Counted from the first letter of the stretch, positions 53,917 to 63,422 are shown. The stretch is DNA of 64,000 bases from Candidatus Methylospira mobilis (GCF_009498235.1 NZ_CP044205.1:23716-87715); one strand, 5' to 3'. The notes: generated from the letters alone by a model not told the origin. Made by a program: numbers and translations.

Positions 53917-54564
53917 ATGGCAAAACCATTAATTCAGCTGGCTCTTGATTCTCTGGATTACGAACAGACCGTAGCGCTGGCCGAGAAAGCGGCTCCTTAC
54001 GTCGACATTATTGAAATTGGAACGCCTTGCCTCAAGGTCAACGGTCTGCGTCTGGTCAAACACCTGAAAGGCCAGTTTCACAACAAGCGTATATTCGCCG
54101 ATCTGAAGACCATGGACGCCGGCGCATATGAAGCAAAGCCTTTTTTTCAGGCCGGCGCCGATATCACCACGGTATTGGGTACTGCCGATCTGAGCACCAT
54201 CAAAGGCGTAGTAGAGGCCGCCAATGCTTATGGCAGAGAGGCGCAGGTCGATTTGATCAACGTCGCCGATAAGCCGAAGCGTGCGCGTGAAGCGGTAGAA
54301 GCCGGTGCGCACATTATTGGTATACACACCGGTATCGATCAGCAGCTCGCCGGTCAGACGCCCTTTGCCGATTTGCAGACTCTGCTTAACCTGCATCTGA
54401 ACGCTAAAATCTCAGTTGCCGGCGGCATTAATCTGGCGACGGTACAGCAGGTTGCCAAAGCCGGCCCATCCATCATCGTTATCGGCGGCGCGATAACCGG
54501 CGCGGCATGTCCTGAAACTGCAGCGCGTCAGATCCGCAAGCTGGTGGACGAAGCTTCGGCCTGA
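53917..54564 (+). CDS. hxlA: 3-hexulose-6-phosphate synthase, copy 2
   Basis: 215 residues from ATG 53917 with GGGAGGACATATC before it; the GTG 15 bases earlier is not needed. Same motifs as copy 1 (LALDSLDYEQ, IGTPCLKVNG, FADLKTMDAG, GIHTGIDQQLAGQTPFADLQ, VAGGIN), but clearly diverged, for example KRAREAVEAGAH in place of HVAKEAARLGAH. Four residues shorter at the C terminus. Ends at a strong terminator. Duplicate copies may allow higher dosage or separate regulation. Confidence 0.97.
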   Translation: MAKPLIQLALDSLDYEQTVALAEKAAPYVDIIEIGTPCLKVNGLRLVKHLKGQFHNKRIFADLKTMDAGAYEAKPFFQAGADITTVLGTADLSTIKGVVEAANAYGREAQVDLINVADKPKRAREAVEAGAHIIGIHTGIDQQLAGQTPFADLQTLLNLHLNAKISVAGGINLATVQQVAKAGPSIIVIGGAITGAACPETAARQIRKLVDEASA

Positions 54565-54618
54565 GTATGTTCTATGCGCGGGCCGGTCTGACTCGTCAGC
54601 TTTAACGCCAAGTAGAGA

Positions 54619-54653
54619 GGGAACCAGCGGAAACGCTGGTTCCCTTTTCTTTT
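54619..54653 (+). terminator. Intrinsic terminator of the RuMP cluster
   Basis: Perfect 11-bp stem GGGAACCAGCG/CGCTGGTTCCC with GAAA loop, followed by TTTTCTTTT. It lies just before the HAD phosphatase start codon. Confidence 0.92.
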
Positions 54654-54663
54654 AAGTAAGAAA

Positions 54664-55314
54664 ATGAAAACACCTTTCGATGCAGTCATTTTTGACAGCG
54701 ATGGCACGCTGGTAGATAGCGAAAGTCTGGGTAATCAGATTCTTGTTGATTACGTTGCAGAACTCGGACTCTCCATGTCGCTGGAGGAAGCGATTACTCA
54801 ATTTCGGGGCGGCAAAATGGCCGATACATTGCTATATATCGAACAACGTCTGGGCAAGCGCTTACCCGGCAACTTTGTCGTGGAGTTACGCGCACGCATG
54901 GTCACGGTATTTAATGAATCCCTGAAGCCGATGCCCGGCGTAAAGGCCGTGCTGCAAGGCTTACAATTGCCGTTTTGTGTGGCGTCCAGCGGCCCTCGCG
55001 AAAAAATTGAACTCAGTTTACGCGCAACCGGGCTGCTTCCCTATTTTCGAGGCCGGATATTCAGCGCCTACGAATTGGGTCGCTGGAAGCCTGAACCCGA
55101 TATTTTTCTGCATGCCGCAAAAGCAATGGCGGCCGCTCCCGAACGCTGCGCAGTGGTGGAAGACAGCGTTAAGGGCGTTAAGGCCGGAATTGCCGCCGGG
55201 ATGACAGTCTTCGGATACGCACCGCTTGCCAATAATGCGCGCCTTGAGGGGCTGGGCGTGAGATTGTTTACGCATATGGACGAATTATTACCGTTGCTGC
55301 AGTATGAAGAATAA
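54664..55314 (+). CDS. HAD phosphatase, YieH (6-phosphogluconate phosphatase)-like
   Basis: 216 residues. HAD motifs VIFDSDGTLVDSESL, VASSGPREKIELSL, LGRWKPEPDIFLHAAKAM and VVEDSVKGVKAGIAAGM. The cap region and RWKPxPxxFxHAAKAM pattern resemble E. coli YieH, which hydrolyses 6-phosphogluconate; substrate is not proven. The start lies 10 bases after the RuMP terminator with AAGTAAG as weak Shine-Dalgarno, so expression probably depends on read-through or a promoter inside the preceding gene. Confidence 0.82.
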   Translation: MKTPFDAVIFDSDGTLVDSESLGNQILVDYVAELGLSMSLEEAITQFRGGKMADTLLYIEQRLGKRLPGNFVVELRARMVTVFNESLKPMPGVKAVLQGLQLPFCVASSGPREKIELSLRATGLLPYFRGRIFSAYELGRWKPEPDIFLHAAKAMAAAPERCAVVEDSVKGVKAGIAAGMTVFGYAPLANNARLEGLGVRLFTHMDELLPLLQYEE

Positions 55315-55346
55315 TCCGGGCTGGAATGTAAATAATGGAACAGAAA

Positions 55347-57977
55347 TCATTGGGCGATTGCTAAAGCTGCTGCGTTAAGCAACGCTGCCAATTCGTGTAG
55401 ATCAACGCGCCGTGCCGCTTCCCGAACGCGGAAGGCGAAATCAGTATGCTCAGGGTGATCTGTTTCAAACCTTACGGCCCAGGCTTCGATCTCGGTTATG
55501 CTGCCAACGGCAATCAACGTACGCAGCGGCGCCAGCAGTTCATCCGGGATGGAAAACGATAATACCGGAATCCTGGCAGAAGGTTCCGATATGCCGTCGA
55601 GCAGTTTTCTCACCGCAAGCAGAAGCTGATCTGCGAAAACAGGCTTGAGCAGGATGGCGTTAAAGTCGATATCCCTGGGAAAGCCGGCCGGGCGTTGGGG
55701 CGGTATGGCGCTACATAATATAACGATAGCGTTCGGATACTGCCGGCGCAGCGTCAGCAATAGTTCCCACCCGCCTATGCGGGGCATCATCTGGTCGACC
55801 AGAATGGCGTCGAAATGAGTTTCTATAGCCAGGCGCAACGCTTGTTCGCCGTCCGTGGCGAAAACGACATCGAAATCTGCCGTCGACAGGATTTCCTGCA
55901 GATGACTCCGGCTCGCTTCATTATCATCGGCAACCAGCAGTGTCTTGCCGGCGCCGAAAGCATCCCATGTCGGTGAAGTTGACGCCGGCTGCATAACTTC
56001 GGATTCAGGAGCGGTGTTCACCACCAGGCGAAAGGTAAAGCGGCTGCCATGACCCAGCGTACTTTCAACTCTCAGTTTATCGCCCATTTCCTTGACTATC
56101 TGCTGAGCGATACAGAGTCCGAGCCCCGAACCTTGCCGATCGGAGTCCCGCCGTTCAAAGGGCAGGAAAATGCGCTCCATGTCGTGCTGCGGAATGCCGG
56201 GGCCGGAATCATCAACAACAAAAGATAACGCCACCTGATTGTCCGGCATGAATTCGGCTTGCACACGCAGCTGGATAACACCGTTGGCGGTAAATTTCGC
56301 CGCATTGGAAAGCAGGTTGAGCAGTACCTGTCGCAGGCGCTTGGGGTCGAGCACAACGATGGGCGGCATGCCGCCAAGTTCCAGTACGAAACGGTTACCG
56401 TACTGTTCGGCCAGCAGTTCGGCCTGTTGCGCAATGTCGTCCAGCCAGGCGTGTAGATAGATTGGCGTCGGCGACAGCTGCAGATGATCCAGTTCGCCGC
56501 GCGCGTATTCCACCAGATCGTCTATCAACTCGAGCTGATGCGCAGCGCATTGTTCGATGGATGCCTGGTAGCGAAGCGTTTCGGTGCCGGCGTGCAGGTT
56601 AAGTCGATGGACGGTATTGATGATGGTCGCCAACGGCGTCCGCAAATCGTGACTAACGTAAGCCAGCAAACGGCTTTTGGTCTGGTTGGCGCTACGGGCT
56701 TCGTCGAGCGCCGTGTTGAGGTCGGCGGTGCGATCATCCACAGCCCGCTCCAGTTGTGCTTCGTGGGCTGCGCGTGCATCGAGCAGGGCTTGCTGAGCAG
56801 CCAGCTTTTCCTTTCGCGCCAGCATAATGCGGTCAACGACGGCAGCCAGCAGGAAAGTGTTGCTGATCAGCACGGAAAGCGGTGTGGCATAATTGCCAAT
56901 CAGCTCGGACTGAATGACGCCGAATAGAGAAAGGACGCGCGCAAGAGAGCCGATTAGAACAATGACGAATGCAATCAGGTAAAAGCGCGAAGCCGGAAAG
57001 CGTCGCAGAATGGCCAGCAGCACTGTTATAACAATTGCAATCACAATGGAAAAATTCAACACGATATGGAGTGAAGACCAAGTCCGATTGTCACATAACA
57101 GTAAGATGGCGGCGGAAACTGATTGCGCGGCCAGCAATGACAGCAGCAGATGATCCCAGTGCGGAAGCCGGGTGCGAGTAAGCAGCAGTTCGCGCACAAA
57201 CAGAAGCATTCCGCAAAGACCAAGCGCACCGAACAAGGCAATGCTGCGGGTTGTCCAGTCGGTCGCCTCGGGCCAAAAATACATGAAGCCGTAGCCCTTG
57301 CTGCTTGCATCGTGCAGGCAAAAGGCCAGAATGCCCAGCGCATGCGGAAGAAAAGCGCGGTCTCTGAGCGTAAAGAACATCAGTAAGGCATAAATAGCGG
57401 TGAGTATCAGGCAGCCGATAAGAAAGCCGTCGAATAAACGGGCAAAATTTTCGGCTTCGCGGAATGCCAACGGCTCCCATAGTTCAAGGTCTATGGCGAT
57501 CGTCGTAGAACTGGCAATGCGCAAATACACCGTAGCGGATTCGCCCGCAGCCAGTTGCAGAGGGAACACCGCGCTGAGCGCGGCTATCGGGCGTAGCGAA
57601 AATGGCAAAGTGGTTCCGGCATCCATACGGCGCCAGCGCCCCTGCTGCCGAAAAAACAGACTGACTTCCTGCAACTGTGCCGAATGGATGGCGATCCAGC
57701 GAGTGAGCGGCGCGGCGGTAGTATTGACGACAGTCAGCCTGAGCCATATGGCGGATGCGGTAAAGCCGGGACTTAACAGACGCAGCGGCGCCGGCGTAAA
57801 ACCGCCCATTCCACCAACTGTTTCAATGTTTATCGTGGCGGTTAAATCTTCATAACTTTCCAGATATTTCGTCAGCGAAACCACGCTTTCATTACCGGAC
57901 AGGCGTAATTCCGCCGCTGCGGCGAATGCGGAGCATGCCGACATTAAAAACAGCAACAGGAAACTGCGTAATGTCAT
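55347..57977 (-). CDS. Hybrid sensor histidine kinase with 7TMR-DISM sensor
   Basis: 876 residues. Signal peptide, periplasmic 7TMR-DISM-type beta domain (about 30-170), seven membrane helices (about 180-390), coiled coil (390-440), HisKA with phospho-acceptor in YVSHDLRTPLATI (about 447), HATPase (LSNAAKFT, DDSGPGIP, GSGLGLCIAQQIV), and a receiver domain (about 670-790) with acceptor Asp in ILVDQMMPRIGG. The C-terminal 80 residues are helical but lack an obvious Hpt His. The AraC-type response regulator on the same strand just upstream is its likely partner. Signal unknown, perhaps a carbohydrate-like ligand. Confidence 0.9.
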   Translation of the reverse strand: MTLRSFLLLFLMSACSAFAAAAELRLSGNESVVSLTKYLESYEDLTATINIETVGGMGGFTPAPLRLLSPGFTASAIWLRLTVVNTTAAPLTRWIAIHSAQLQEVSLFFRQQGRWRRMDAGTTLPFSLRPIAALSAVFPLQLAAGESATVYLRIASSTTIAIDLELWEPLAFREAENFARLFDGFLIGCLILTAIYALLMFFTLRDRAFLPHALGILAFCLHDASSKGYGFMYFWPEATDWTTRSIALFGALGLCGMLLFVRELLLTRTRLPHWDHLLLSLLAAQSVSAAILLLCDNRTWSSLHIVLNFSIVIAIVITVLLAILRRFPASRFYLIAFVIVLIGSLARVLSLFGVIQSELIGNYATPLSVLISNTFLLAAVVDRIMLARKEKLAAQQALLDARAAHEAQLERAVDDRTADLNTALDEARSANQTKSRLLAYVSHDLRTPLATIINTVHRLNLHAGTETLRYQASIEQCAAHQLELIDDLVEYARGELDHLQLSPTPIYLHAWLDDIAQQAELLAEQYGNRFVLELGGMPPIVVLDPKRLRQVLLNLLSNAAKFTANGVIQLRVQAEFMPDNQVALSFVVDDSGPGIPQHDMERIFLPFERRDSDRQGSGLGLCIAQQIVKEMGDKLRVESTLGHGSRFTFRLVVNTAPESEVMQPASTSPTWDAFGAGKTLLVADDNEASRSHLQEILSTADFDVVFATDGEQALRLAIETHFDAILVDQMMPRIGGWELLLTLRRQYPNAIVILCSAIPPQRPAGFPRDIDFNAILLKPVFADQLLLAVRKLLDGISEPSARIPVLSFSIPDELLAPLRTLIAVGSITEIEAWAVRFETDHPEHTDFAFRVREAARRVDLHELAALLNAAALAIAQ

Positions 57978-58134
57978 GACCGTGAAGCCGATGTCTCCTT
58001 ACCCACCAGAAACATAAAAATATCAGTATCCTATTCTGATACTGGCTTCCCAGGCGTCAGGCCAAAAAGCAAACGGAAGGTTATTGAAATCAAGGAGGGT
58101 CTGAAAGGGTGCTGTTGAGTCGTCTCGTGGTTTT

Positions 58135-58908
58135 CTAAGTGAGCGGCTCGTTCTCGAAGTGCCGGGTGGCCTCACGATAGTCAGACGGGGGCATGCCCAT
58201 GCGTTCACGAAAAGCCGTGGCGAAATTACCGGCATTTTCGAAACCTACCTGTGCGGCAATTTTACGAACGCTCATTTCCGTACCTGTCAGAAGCTTGCAG
58301 GCGACACTGATGCGCTCTTCCCTGATAAAGGTGGAAACTGTCATGCCGAATTGATTGTGGAATATCCGCCCCAATTTTTTTTCATGAGTGCCTACCATGT
58401 GAGCAATTTTCGCAACCGTCGGCAACGCTTCCAGTTGATCCTGGATCAGATTCGCAGCAGCCCTGGCGATAATTTCGTCAGGGCTGAGCTGCTTTATGGC
58501 GCGTTCTGCGTCAGGCTGACTCAAACATCCGCGTAATCGGTTCAGGTGAATGCGAATTCGCATCAACACCTCAGCCTCCAGGAAAGGCTTGGAAATATAG
58601 TCTTCCCCGCCGATACTCAATCCTTGCAGACGCTCTTCGGCGGAATTTTTAGCCGAGAGGAAAATGACTGGAATGTGGCATGTAACCGGATCCGTCTTGA
58701 GCAAGCGGCAAGCAGTAAACCCATCCATCTGCGGCATGGCGACATCCATCACAATCAAGTCGGGTTGCGCAACGATTGCCCGCTGATAACCCTGGCGGCC
58801 ATCGGTTGCCACCATCAGCCGGAAATGTTCATGGCGCAGCATGTCGGACAGCAGTCGCAATTCATCAAGAGAATCATCAATAAGCATGATGGTGGATAGT
58901 GGATACAT
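58135..58908 (-). CDS. Response regulator with AraC-type DNA-binding domain
   Basis: 257 residues. Receiver domain (about 5-120): acidic LIDDS, phospho-acceptor in LIVMDVAMPQMDG, conserved Lys in YISKPF. AraC/XylS HTH (about 155-250): LPTVAKIAHMVGTHEKKLGRIFHNQFGMTVSTFIREERISVACKLL...VRKIAAQVGFENAGNFATAFRERMGMPPSDYR. Cytoplasmic transcription factor, probably phosphorylated by the downstream hybrid kinase (about 160 bases apart). Confidence 0.92.
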   Translation of the reverse strand: MYPLSTIMLIDDSLDELRLLSDMLRHEHFRLMVATDGRQGYQRAIVAQPDLIVMDVAMPQMDGFTACRLLKTDPVTCHIPVIFLSAKNSAEERLQGLSIGGEDYISKPFLEAEVLMRIRIHLNRLRGCLSQPDAERAIKQLSPDEIIARAAANLIQDQLEALPTVAKIAHMVGTHEKKLGRIFHNQFGMTVSTFIREERISVACKLLTGTEMSVRKIAAQVGFENAGNFATAFRERMGMPPSDYREATRHFENEPLT

Positions 58909-59499
58909 TTAGAGAAATACTGAAAGTTAAATCTGCAATTCTAGATTCTAAAGAAGTAACGCATACAATTAATCGACTAGTTGGATCCTTGCCGTCAGGG
59001 GCAGACCGCACTTGGTCGACAGGGATGTTACCCGGATTCCACCCATGGCGGCTGGATTTCGGCAATCTACGCCGGAAAGACGATGTTTTCTTTTGCAATC
59101 TATCGTAACAAAATGATATGTAAGTTCTTCCTTTCCGTCTGAAGTCAATGGAACCTGGATGTCTACAGAGACTAACCATGTCAGGGCTGCAAAATTCGCA
59201 CTCGAAATCAAAAAGGTCGTCCGCTTTGGCAAATACGTGGTACCCATTTTTTAAATGATACTAACTATGTGAAGCAAATGAAAGATCCGCCGACGGGGCA
59301 TACGCATTAACCCCGAAGGCCGAACACAAACTCCGCGCGGAAATCATTAAGCAAAGCGGCTTCATAACGTTTTGTTCAAGACTCAGCCAGGGGAGGTAAC
59401 TTACTTCAAATAAACTAAGCGACAAGCGGCTAGTCATAGCTAAAACCGCAGGCGCATTTGTTAACTTAACGGCGTTAGTCACGGATCGGGGGATCCTCT
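58909..59499. other. Gene-poor region without a recognised feature
   Basis: About 590 bases between the response regulator and the subtilase remnant. Only short frames with no recognisable domain and mixed base composition. The 5' end must carry the response-regulator promoter; nothing else identifiable. Confidence 0.5.
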
Positions 59500-60011
59500 A
59501 TGGGTCAAAAACGGCAACCAGGTTTGGCGCCGGACGGACTTTGCCAAACGGCCAACACTCCGCCGGCGCATTGCCTGATGGCGGCGATCGCGACCGCTAT
59601 CCTCGCCGCGTCCGCAGTCGCGCAAACGGCAACTACGCTAACGCCAGACGAGAAACAGTATGAGCTGACCCTCATCGGCACGCCGAACGCCTGGGCGACA
59701 AACTATTCGGGCGCCGGCGTCACCATTGGGGGTGGCGACACCGGCATCACGAACAATCGGGATCTGGGGGCATTTTACAGGCAAGTTCGATTCGCGCAGT
59801 ATGATCTTAAATGCCGCCAGAGACCGGCTCCTCATCTGATGAGGCTCAAATTACCGGTCTCGTTTCGCACGGCACCTATGTTTCGGGCATCGCTGTGGCA
59901 CCGGGAATCAGCAATACGCGCAGCGTCGACATCATCACGAACATAAAGGTGGGCATGAGTGGCGCCGACGGTACTAAAAGGACATTTGTTTCAGAGGGTG
60001 AACCTGATTAA
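59500..60011 (+). pseudogene. Truncated, frameshifted subtilase (S8 peptidase) N terminus
   Basis: The first frame (59500 onward) has a signal-like LMAAIATAILAASAVAQ and then ELTLIGTPNAWATNYSGAGVTIGGGDTGI, the catalytic-Asp region of an S8 protease. After about 59800 homology continues in another frame as LVSHGTYVSGIAVAPGISN, the catalytic-His region, ending at 60009. The Ser domain and any autotransporter part are absent. A lone fragment in a gene-poor zone beside the T6SS locus. Confidence 0.7.
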
Positions 60012-60733
60012 CAATAAGAAATAGCCATTGCGAAGCCAAGGTTAATGATGGAAGATAATCAGAAACCCCCTAAATGCCGTACCCCCGTATTGAAAAAATA
60101 ACGAATGGTATGAAAATTGATTTTTTGAGCCACTCCGCCAAGCCGGTTCCGGAAACTATCGTGACTTATCTATATGAAGTTACAGGGAATTAGAATAAAA
60201 ATTCGTTGCTTCAATGGCTTACTGCGTACATGAAAAATAGCCCGAAGAATCAAAGCATCTGTCCGAATAAACAAATACGGGTCGTATGTATTTTTGTATT
60301 ATGCTAGTAAAACTGCAGGTTCGCTATGTTTGTATTCAACATTGGCTAGCAGTCTGTTGGTGGTTATAGTAATCTGACGCAACGGGCACCCACTAAGGTA
60401 AAAATTATATGCAACACCTGCTTTCTCCAAAAATGATATTGCCGGTGCGGGGTTGTGATCATGGTATCTGCAATAATCCGCCGGGTTTGTCTGGCCAGTT
60501 TTCCATCGTACCGTAAATACGAATGTCTAAATCTATAATCTGAAAATGAACTCAATACACTGTTGAATGTCTGAATTTATAACCTGGAGAGGAACCCAAC
60601 ACACTGTGGATGCAACATGTTAAGCTATAATCAATGTTGTTTAATATGTGTTAATCGCTGGAAATAATGCGCCTTGTTAGACAAGGTTTAGAGTAAAAAA
60701 CTGTTTTTCAATTACTTTTATTTAGGATTAATT
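60012..60733. other. AT-rich intergenic region upstream of the T6SS cluster
   Basis: About 720 bases, no convincing gene on either strand. Lower GC than its surroundings. It contains the tandem repeat at 60521-60609 and, at its end, an AGGATTAATT Shine-Dalgarno for tssB. It should hold the T6SS promoter; no clear -35/-10 pair stood out. Confidence 0.5.
60521..60609. repeat. Imperfect 44-45-bp tandem duplication upstream of tssB
   Basis: Copy 1 (60521-60564) and copy 2 (60565-60609) both begin GAATGTCT and end ACACTGT, with about eight or nine substitutions between them. Shared blocks include TATAA and CAA.ACACTGT. It lies 125-213 bases before tssB, a position suited to a duplicated operator or to debris of transposon ends. 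Confidence 0.65.
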
Positions 60734-61267
60734 ATGGCAATTCAAGATGAAATTCCAAAATCCAGATTAACATTGCGTTATAAGACGGAAATTAACGGTC
60801 AGCCGGAAGATATTACATTGCCGTTAAGACTGATGGTTACCGGTGACTTTTCGCAAGGAACGTCAATAGACAGGAAGCTGGATCTGGAGGAAAGAAGAAT
60901 CAGGAATCTTGACGGGACCAATACGGATGCGGTCATGAAAGACATGGGTATGAAGCTTTCCTTCGCGGTGGAAAACAAAATCGATCCGGAGCGGGAAGAA
61001 GATCTGCAGGTGAATATCCCGGTAGATTCAATGAAGTCGTTTTCGCCGGATCGAATTGCCGAGCATGTACCCAAGCTGAAAGGATTGCTGACCTTGAAAC
61101 GGCTGGTGGAGGAGACGTTGTCCAGTGTGGACAACCGTAAGGAATTGCGGAAGTTGCTGGACGAGTTGATGAGTAAACCGGAGGATCTGGACAAGATTCT
61201 TGCTGAGTTAAAAGGCTTCGAAAGCTTCAAGCTGCCTTCGGTAGGCGCCTTGCCCAAGCAAGACTGA
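60734..61267 (+). CDS. tssB: Type VI secretion contractile sheath small subunit
   Basis: 177 residues. The VipA/ImpB pattern is clear: EIPKSRLTLRYKTEINGQPEDITLPLRLMVTGDFS, RKLDLEERRIRNLDGTN, a central SPDRIAEHVPKLKGLLTLKRLVEE and the Ala/Glu-rich helical end. Assembles with TssC into the cytoplasmic contractile sheath. AGGATTAATT precedes the ATG. First gene of the cluster that runs to the window edge. Confidence 0.95.
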   Translation: MAIQDEIPKSRLTLRYKTEINGQPEDITLPLRLMVTGDFSQGTSIDRKLDLEERRIRNLDGTNTDAVMKDMGMKLSFAVENKIDPEREEDLQVNIPVDSMKSFSPDRIAEHVPKLKGLLTLKRLVEETLSSVDNRKELRKLLDELMSKPEDLDKILAELKGFESFKLPSVGALPKQD

Positions 61268-61327
61268 GCTGCGCGGTAATTGAGCGTATATCTATTGTAT
61301 TAAGATCAAGTATTGAGAGTACAAACA

Positions 61328-62824
61328 ATGAGTGAAGAAGCAACGGCAACAGCAACAGAAGCAGCTCTGGATTTCAAGCGTTTCCTGTCGAGCATGAAGC
61401 TTAATCCGGATGTATCCGAACCGGTACCCATGGTTTCCAACAACCTGGAAACCGTTACAGAAAATATCCGGGATGAAGATCGTTTTATTTCTGGCATGGC
61501 TGCGGTATTAATGAATATTGACGCCGGTTCCGGGAAATTCGATAAAGGCGAAATACAAAAGCTACTCAGTCATATCGATGAATTGGTGAATGCCCAAATC
61601 AATCAAATAATCCATCATGATAAATTCAAACGGATGGAGTCGGATTGGCGCTCGTTGAACGATTTGATTCTCAACACCAATTTCAAAGCCGATATCATGA
61701 TCGACATACTTGATGTCGGAAAAGATGAATTATACGACGATTTCGATTCCAATGCTGTCGATATAACCGGCAGCGCCTTGTTCAAGAAAGCCTATATAGC
61801 CGAGTATGACCAGTACGGCGGAAAACCTTACGGCAGTATTATCGGTTTTTATGAATTTGAACATACGCCGCGAGACGAATTCTGGCTGAAAATTATGGGT
61901 AAAGTCGCTGCGGCCAGCCATGCGCCTTTTGTCAGTTCTGTTTCACCGAAGTTTTTTGGTTGCGACACGATTGATGAGCTTGCGGCGATCAAGGATCTGG
62001 AGGGGCTGATGAATCACCCTCGCTACGGCTCATGGAATGCTTTGCGCGAGTCTGAAGTTGCCGCATATATCGGCTTAACGCTGCCGCGTTATATTCTGCG
62101 TCAACCCTATGATCCCGATACCAACCCGTGTGCAACAATAAATTTCAAGGAAGAAGTCAGAGGAGACAATAACGCCGACTATTTATGGGGTAGCGCAGCG
62201 GCGCTTTTCACCCAGAACATGGTTAGGTCTTTTGCCGGTTCGGGGTGGTGCCAGTATTTGAGGGGACCCAAAGGAGGCGGTTTGGTGACGGGGTTGCCCG
62301 TGCATACGTTCAATATACGCGGTGAAGAAGAAATTAAAATTCCGGTGGAAATGGCTATCCCAGATTACAGGGAGCTGGATTTCGCCAACGCCGGTTTTAT
62401 GCCCTTGATTTATAGAAAAGGTACTGCCGATGCCTGTTTCTTTAGTTGTCAGTCATTAAAGAAGGCGAAAAAATTCAAAGATCCCAAGGATTCAGAAAAC
62501 GCTCAGTTGGTAACGAATCTATCGTACACCTTTTCGATTACCCGAATCGCTCATTATGTGAAATGCATTATGCGGGACAATATCGGCAGTAGCGCCGATC
62601 AGGGTTATATCTCGAAAACACTGGAAAATTGGCTGTTCCAATACGTTACTACCGTGGTAAATCCGGATGATTTAACCTTGCGTTTTTATCCGTTCAAGGC
62701 TGCGTCGGTGAGCGTGGAAGGGCGGCCAGGAATGATCGGCTGGTACGATTGCAAAATTGCCGTATTGCCGCATATCCAATTCGAGGGAATGGATGTGGAA
62801 TTGCGCCTGGATGCGCGTTTATAG
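61328..62824 (+). CDS. tssC: Type VI secretion contractile sheath large subunit
   Basis: 498 residues from ATG 61328 (GAGAG upstream; the TTG at 61313 is less likely). VipB/ImpC landmarks: HHDKFKRMESDWRSLNDLI, FEHTPRDEFWLKIMGKVAAASHAPFVSSVSPKFFG, LPRYILRQPYD, GGGLVTGLPVHTF and the C-terminal RPGMIGWYDCKIAVLPHIQFEGMDVELRLDARL. Sheath partner of TssB. Confidence 0.95.
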   Translation: MSEEATATATEAALDFKRFLSSMKLNPDVSEPVPMVSNNLETVTENIRDEDRFISGMAAVLMNIDAGSGKFDKGEIQKLLSHIDELVNAQINQIIHHDKFKRMESDWRSLNDLILNTNFKADIMIDILDVGKDELYDDFDSNAVDITGSALFKKAYIAEYDQYGGKPYGSIIGFYEFEHTPRDEFWLKIMGKVAAASHAPFVSSVSPKFFGCDTIDELAAIKDLEGLMNHPRYGSWNALRESEVAAYIGLTLPRYILRQPYDPDTNPCATINFKEEVRGDNNADYLWGSAAALFTQNMVRSFAGSGWCQYLRGPKGGGLVTGLPVHTFNIRGEEEIKIPVEMAIPDYRELDFANAGFMPLIYRKGTADACFFSCQSLKKAKKFKDPKDSENAQLVTNLSYTFSITRIAHYVKCIMRDNIGSSADQGYISKTLENWLFQYVTTVVNPDDLTLRFYPFKAASVSVEGRPGMIGWYDCKIAVLPHIQFEGMDVELRLDARL

Positions 62825-62855
62825 TTAACCGTAGTTAAATAACAGGAGTAATGAA

Positions 62856-63422
62856 ATGGCATCTTCACAGTTTAGTTGCAGTATAACCCAGGGATTCAAT
62901 TTTCAAAAAGACAGCCAGGAGCTGGTTGGCCATCTGGTCAGTATGTCTATTGGCGGAACTGCATTAACCGCCGATCTGGAATTGACAGTTCCGACTGATC
63001 AGAGCGCGTCCAAAGTCGTCGGTGTGATTGAAGACATCAGTTTTAATGGCGGCTATGCGGATCCTATCTGGATAAACGCCAACGTTAGTACGGCAAATCA
63101 GAAAGCAGTGGCTTTGCTGACACATACGTCTCTGTCGAAAACCGATGTTGTATTTCAATTTAATATTTACCAGTACGATCCGGTCAACAAGGTTTTTTAC
63201 CTGGCGTTTCATAGTAATTCCACCGACTTGAACGGCTTGGTGCTTAAGCAAGGCGGAGAGCTGTCCCTGGCGATCGCCAGCGATGCGGATTCGAGAGTTG
63301 GTTCTCCGCTGAACTACGGTATGCAGATTGGCATTATGCCGCAAAGCTCCGCCCAGTCTCTAGCGTTTGCAGTGTCCAATTCCGATAAGTTCGCCAAGCA
63401 GTGGGGTGTTGCGAACGCCTGA
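62856..63422 (+). CDS. Unrecognised protein in the Hcp position of the T6SS cluster
   Basis: 188 residues, no signal peptide, beta-rich with low Lys/Arg: ITQGFNFQKDSQELVGHLVSMSIGGTALTADLELTVPTDQ, a central VVFQFNIYQYDPVNKVFYLAFHSN, and a C terminus LNYGMQIGIMPQSSAQSLAFAVSNSDKFAKQWG. It lies 31 bases after tssC and before tssK, where the inner-tube protein Hcp is usually encoded, but the familiar Hcp N terminus and length (about 160-170) are not evident. A divergent tube protein or a secreted T6SS component is inferred from position. AGGAG Shine-Dalgarno. Confidence 0.75.
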   Translation: MASSQFSCSITQGFNFQKDSQELVGHLVSMSIGGTALTADLELTVPTDQSASKVVGVIEDISFNGGYADPIWINANVSTANQKAVALLTHTSLSKTDVVFQFNIYQYDPVNKVFYLAFHSNSTDLNGLVLKQGGELSLAIASDADSRVGSPLNYGMQIGIMPQSSAQSLAFAVSNSDKFAKQWGVANA

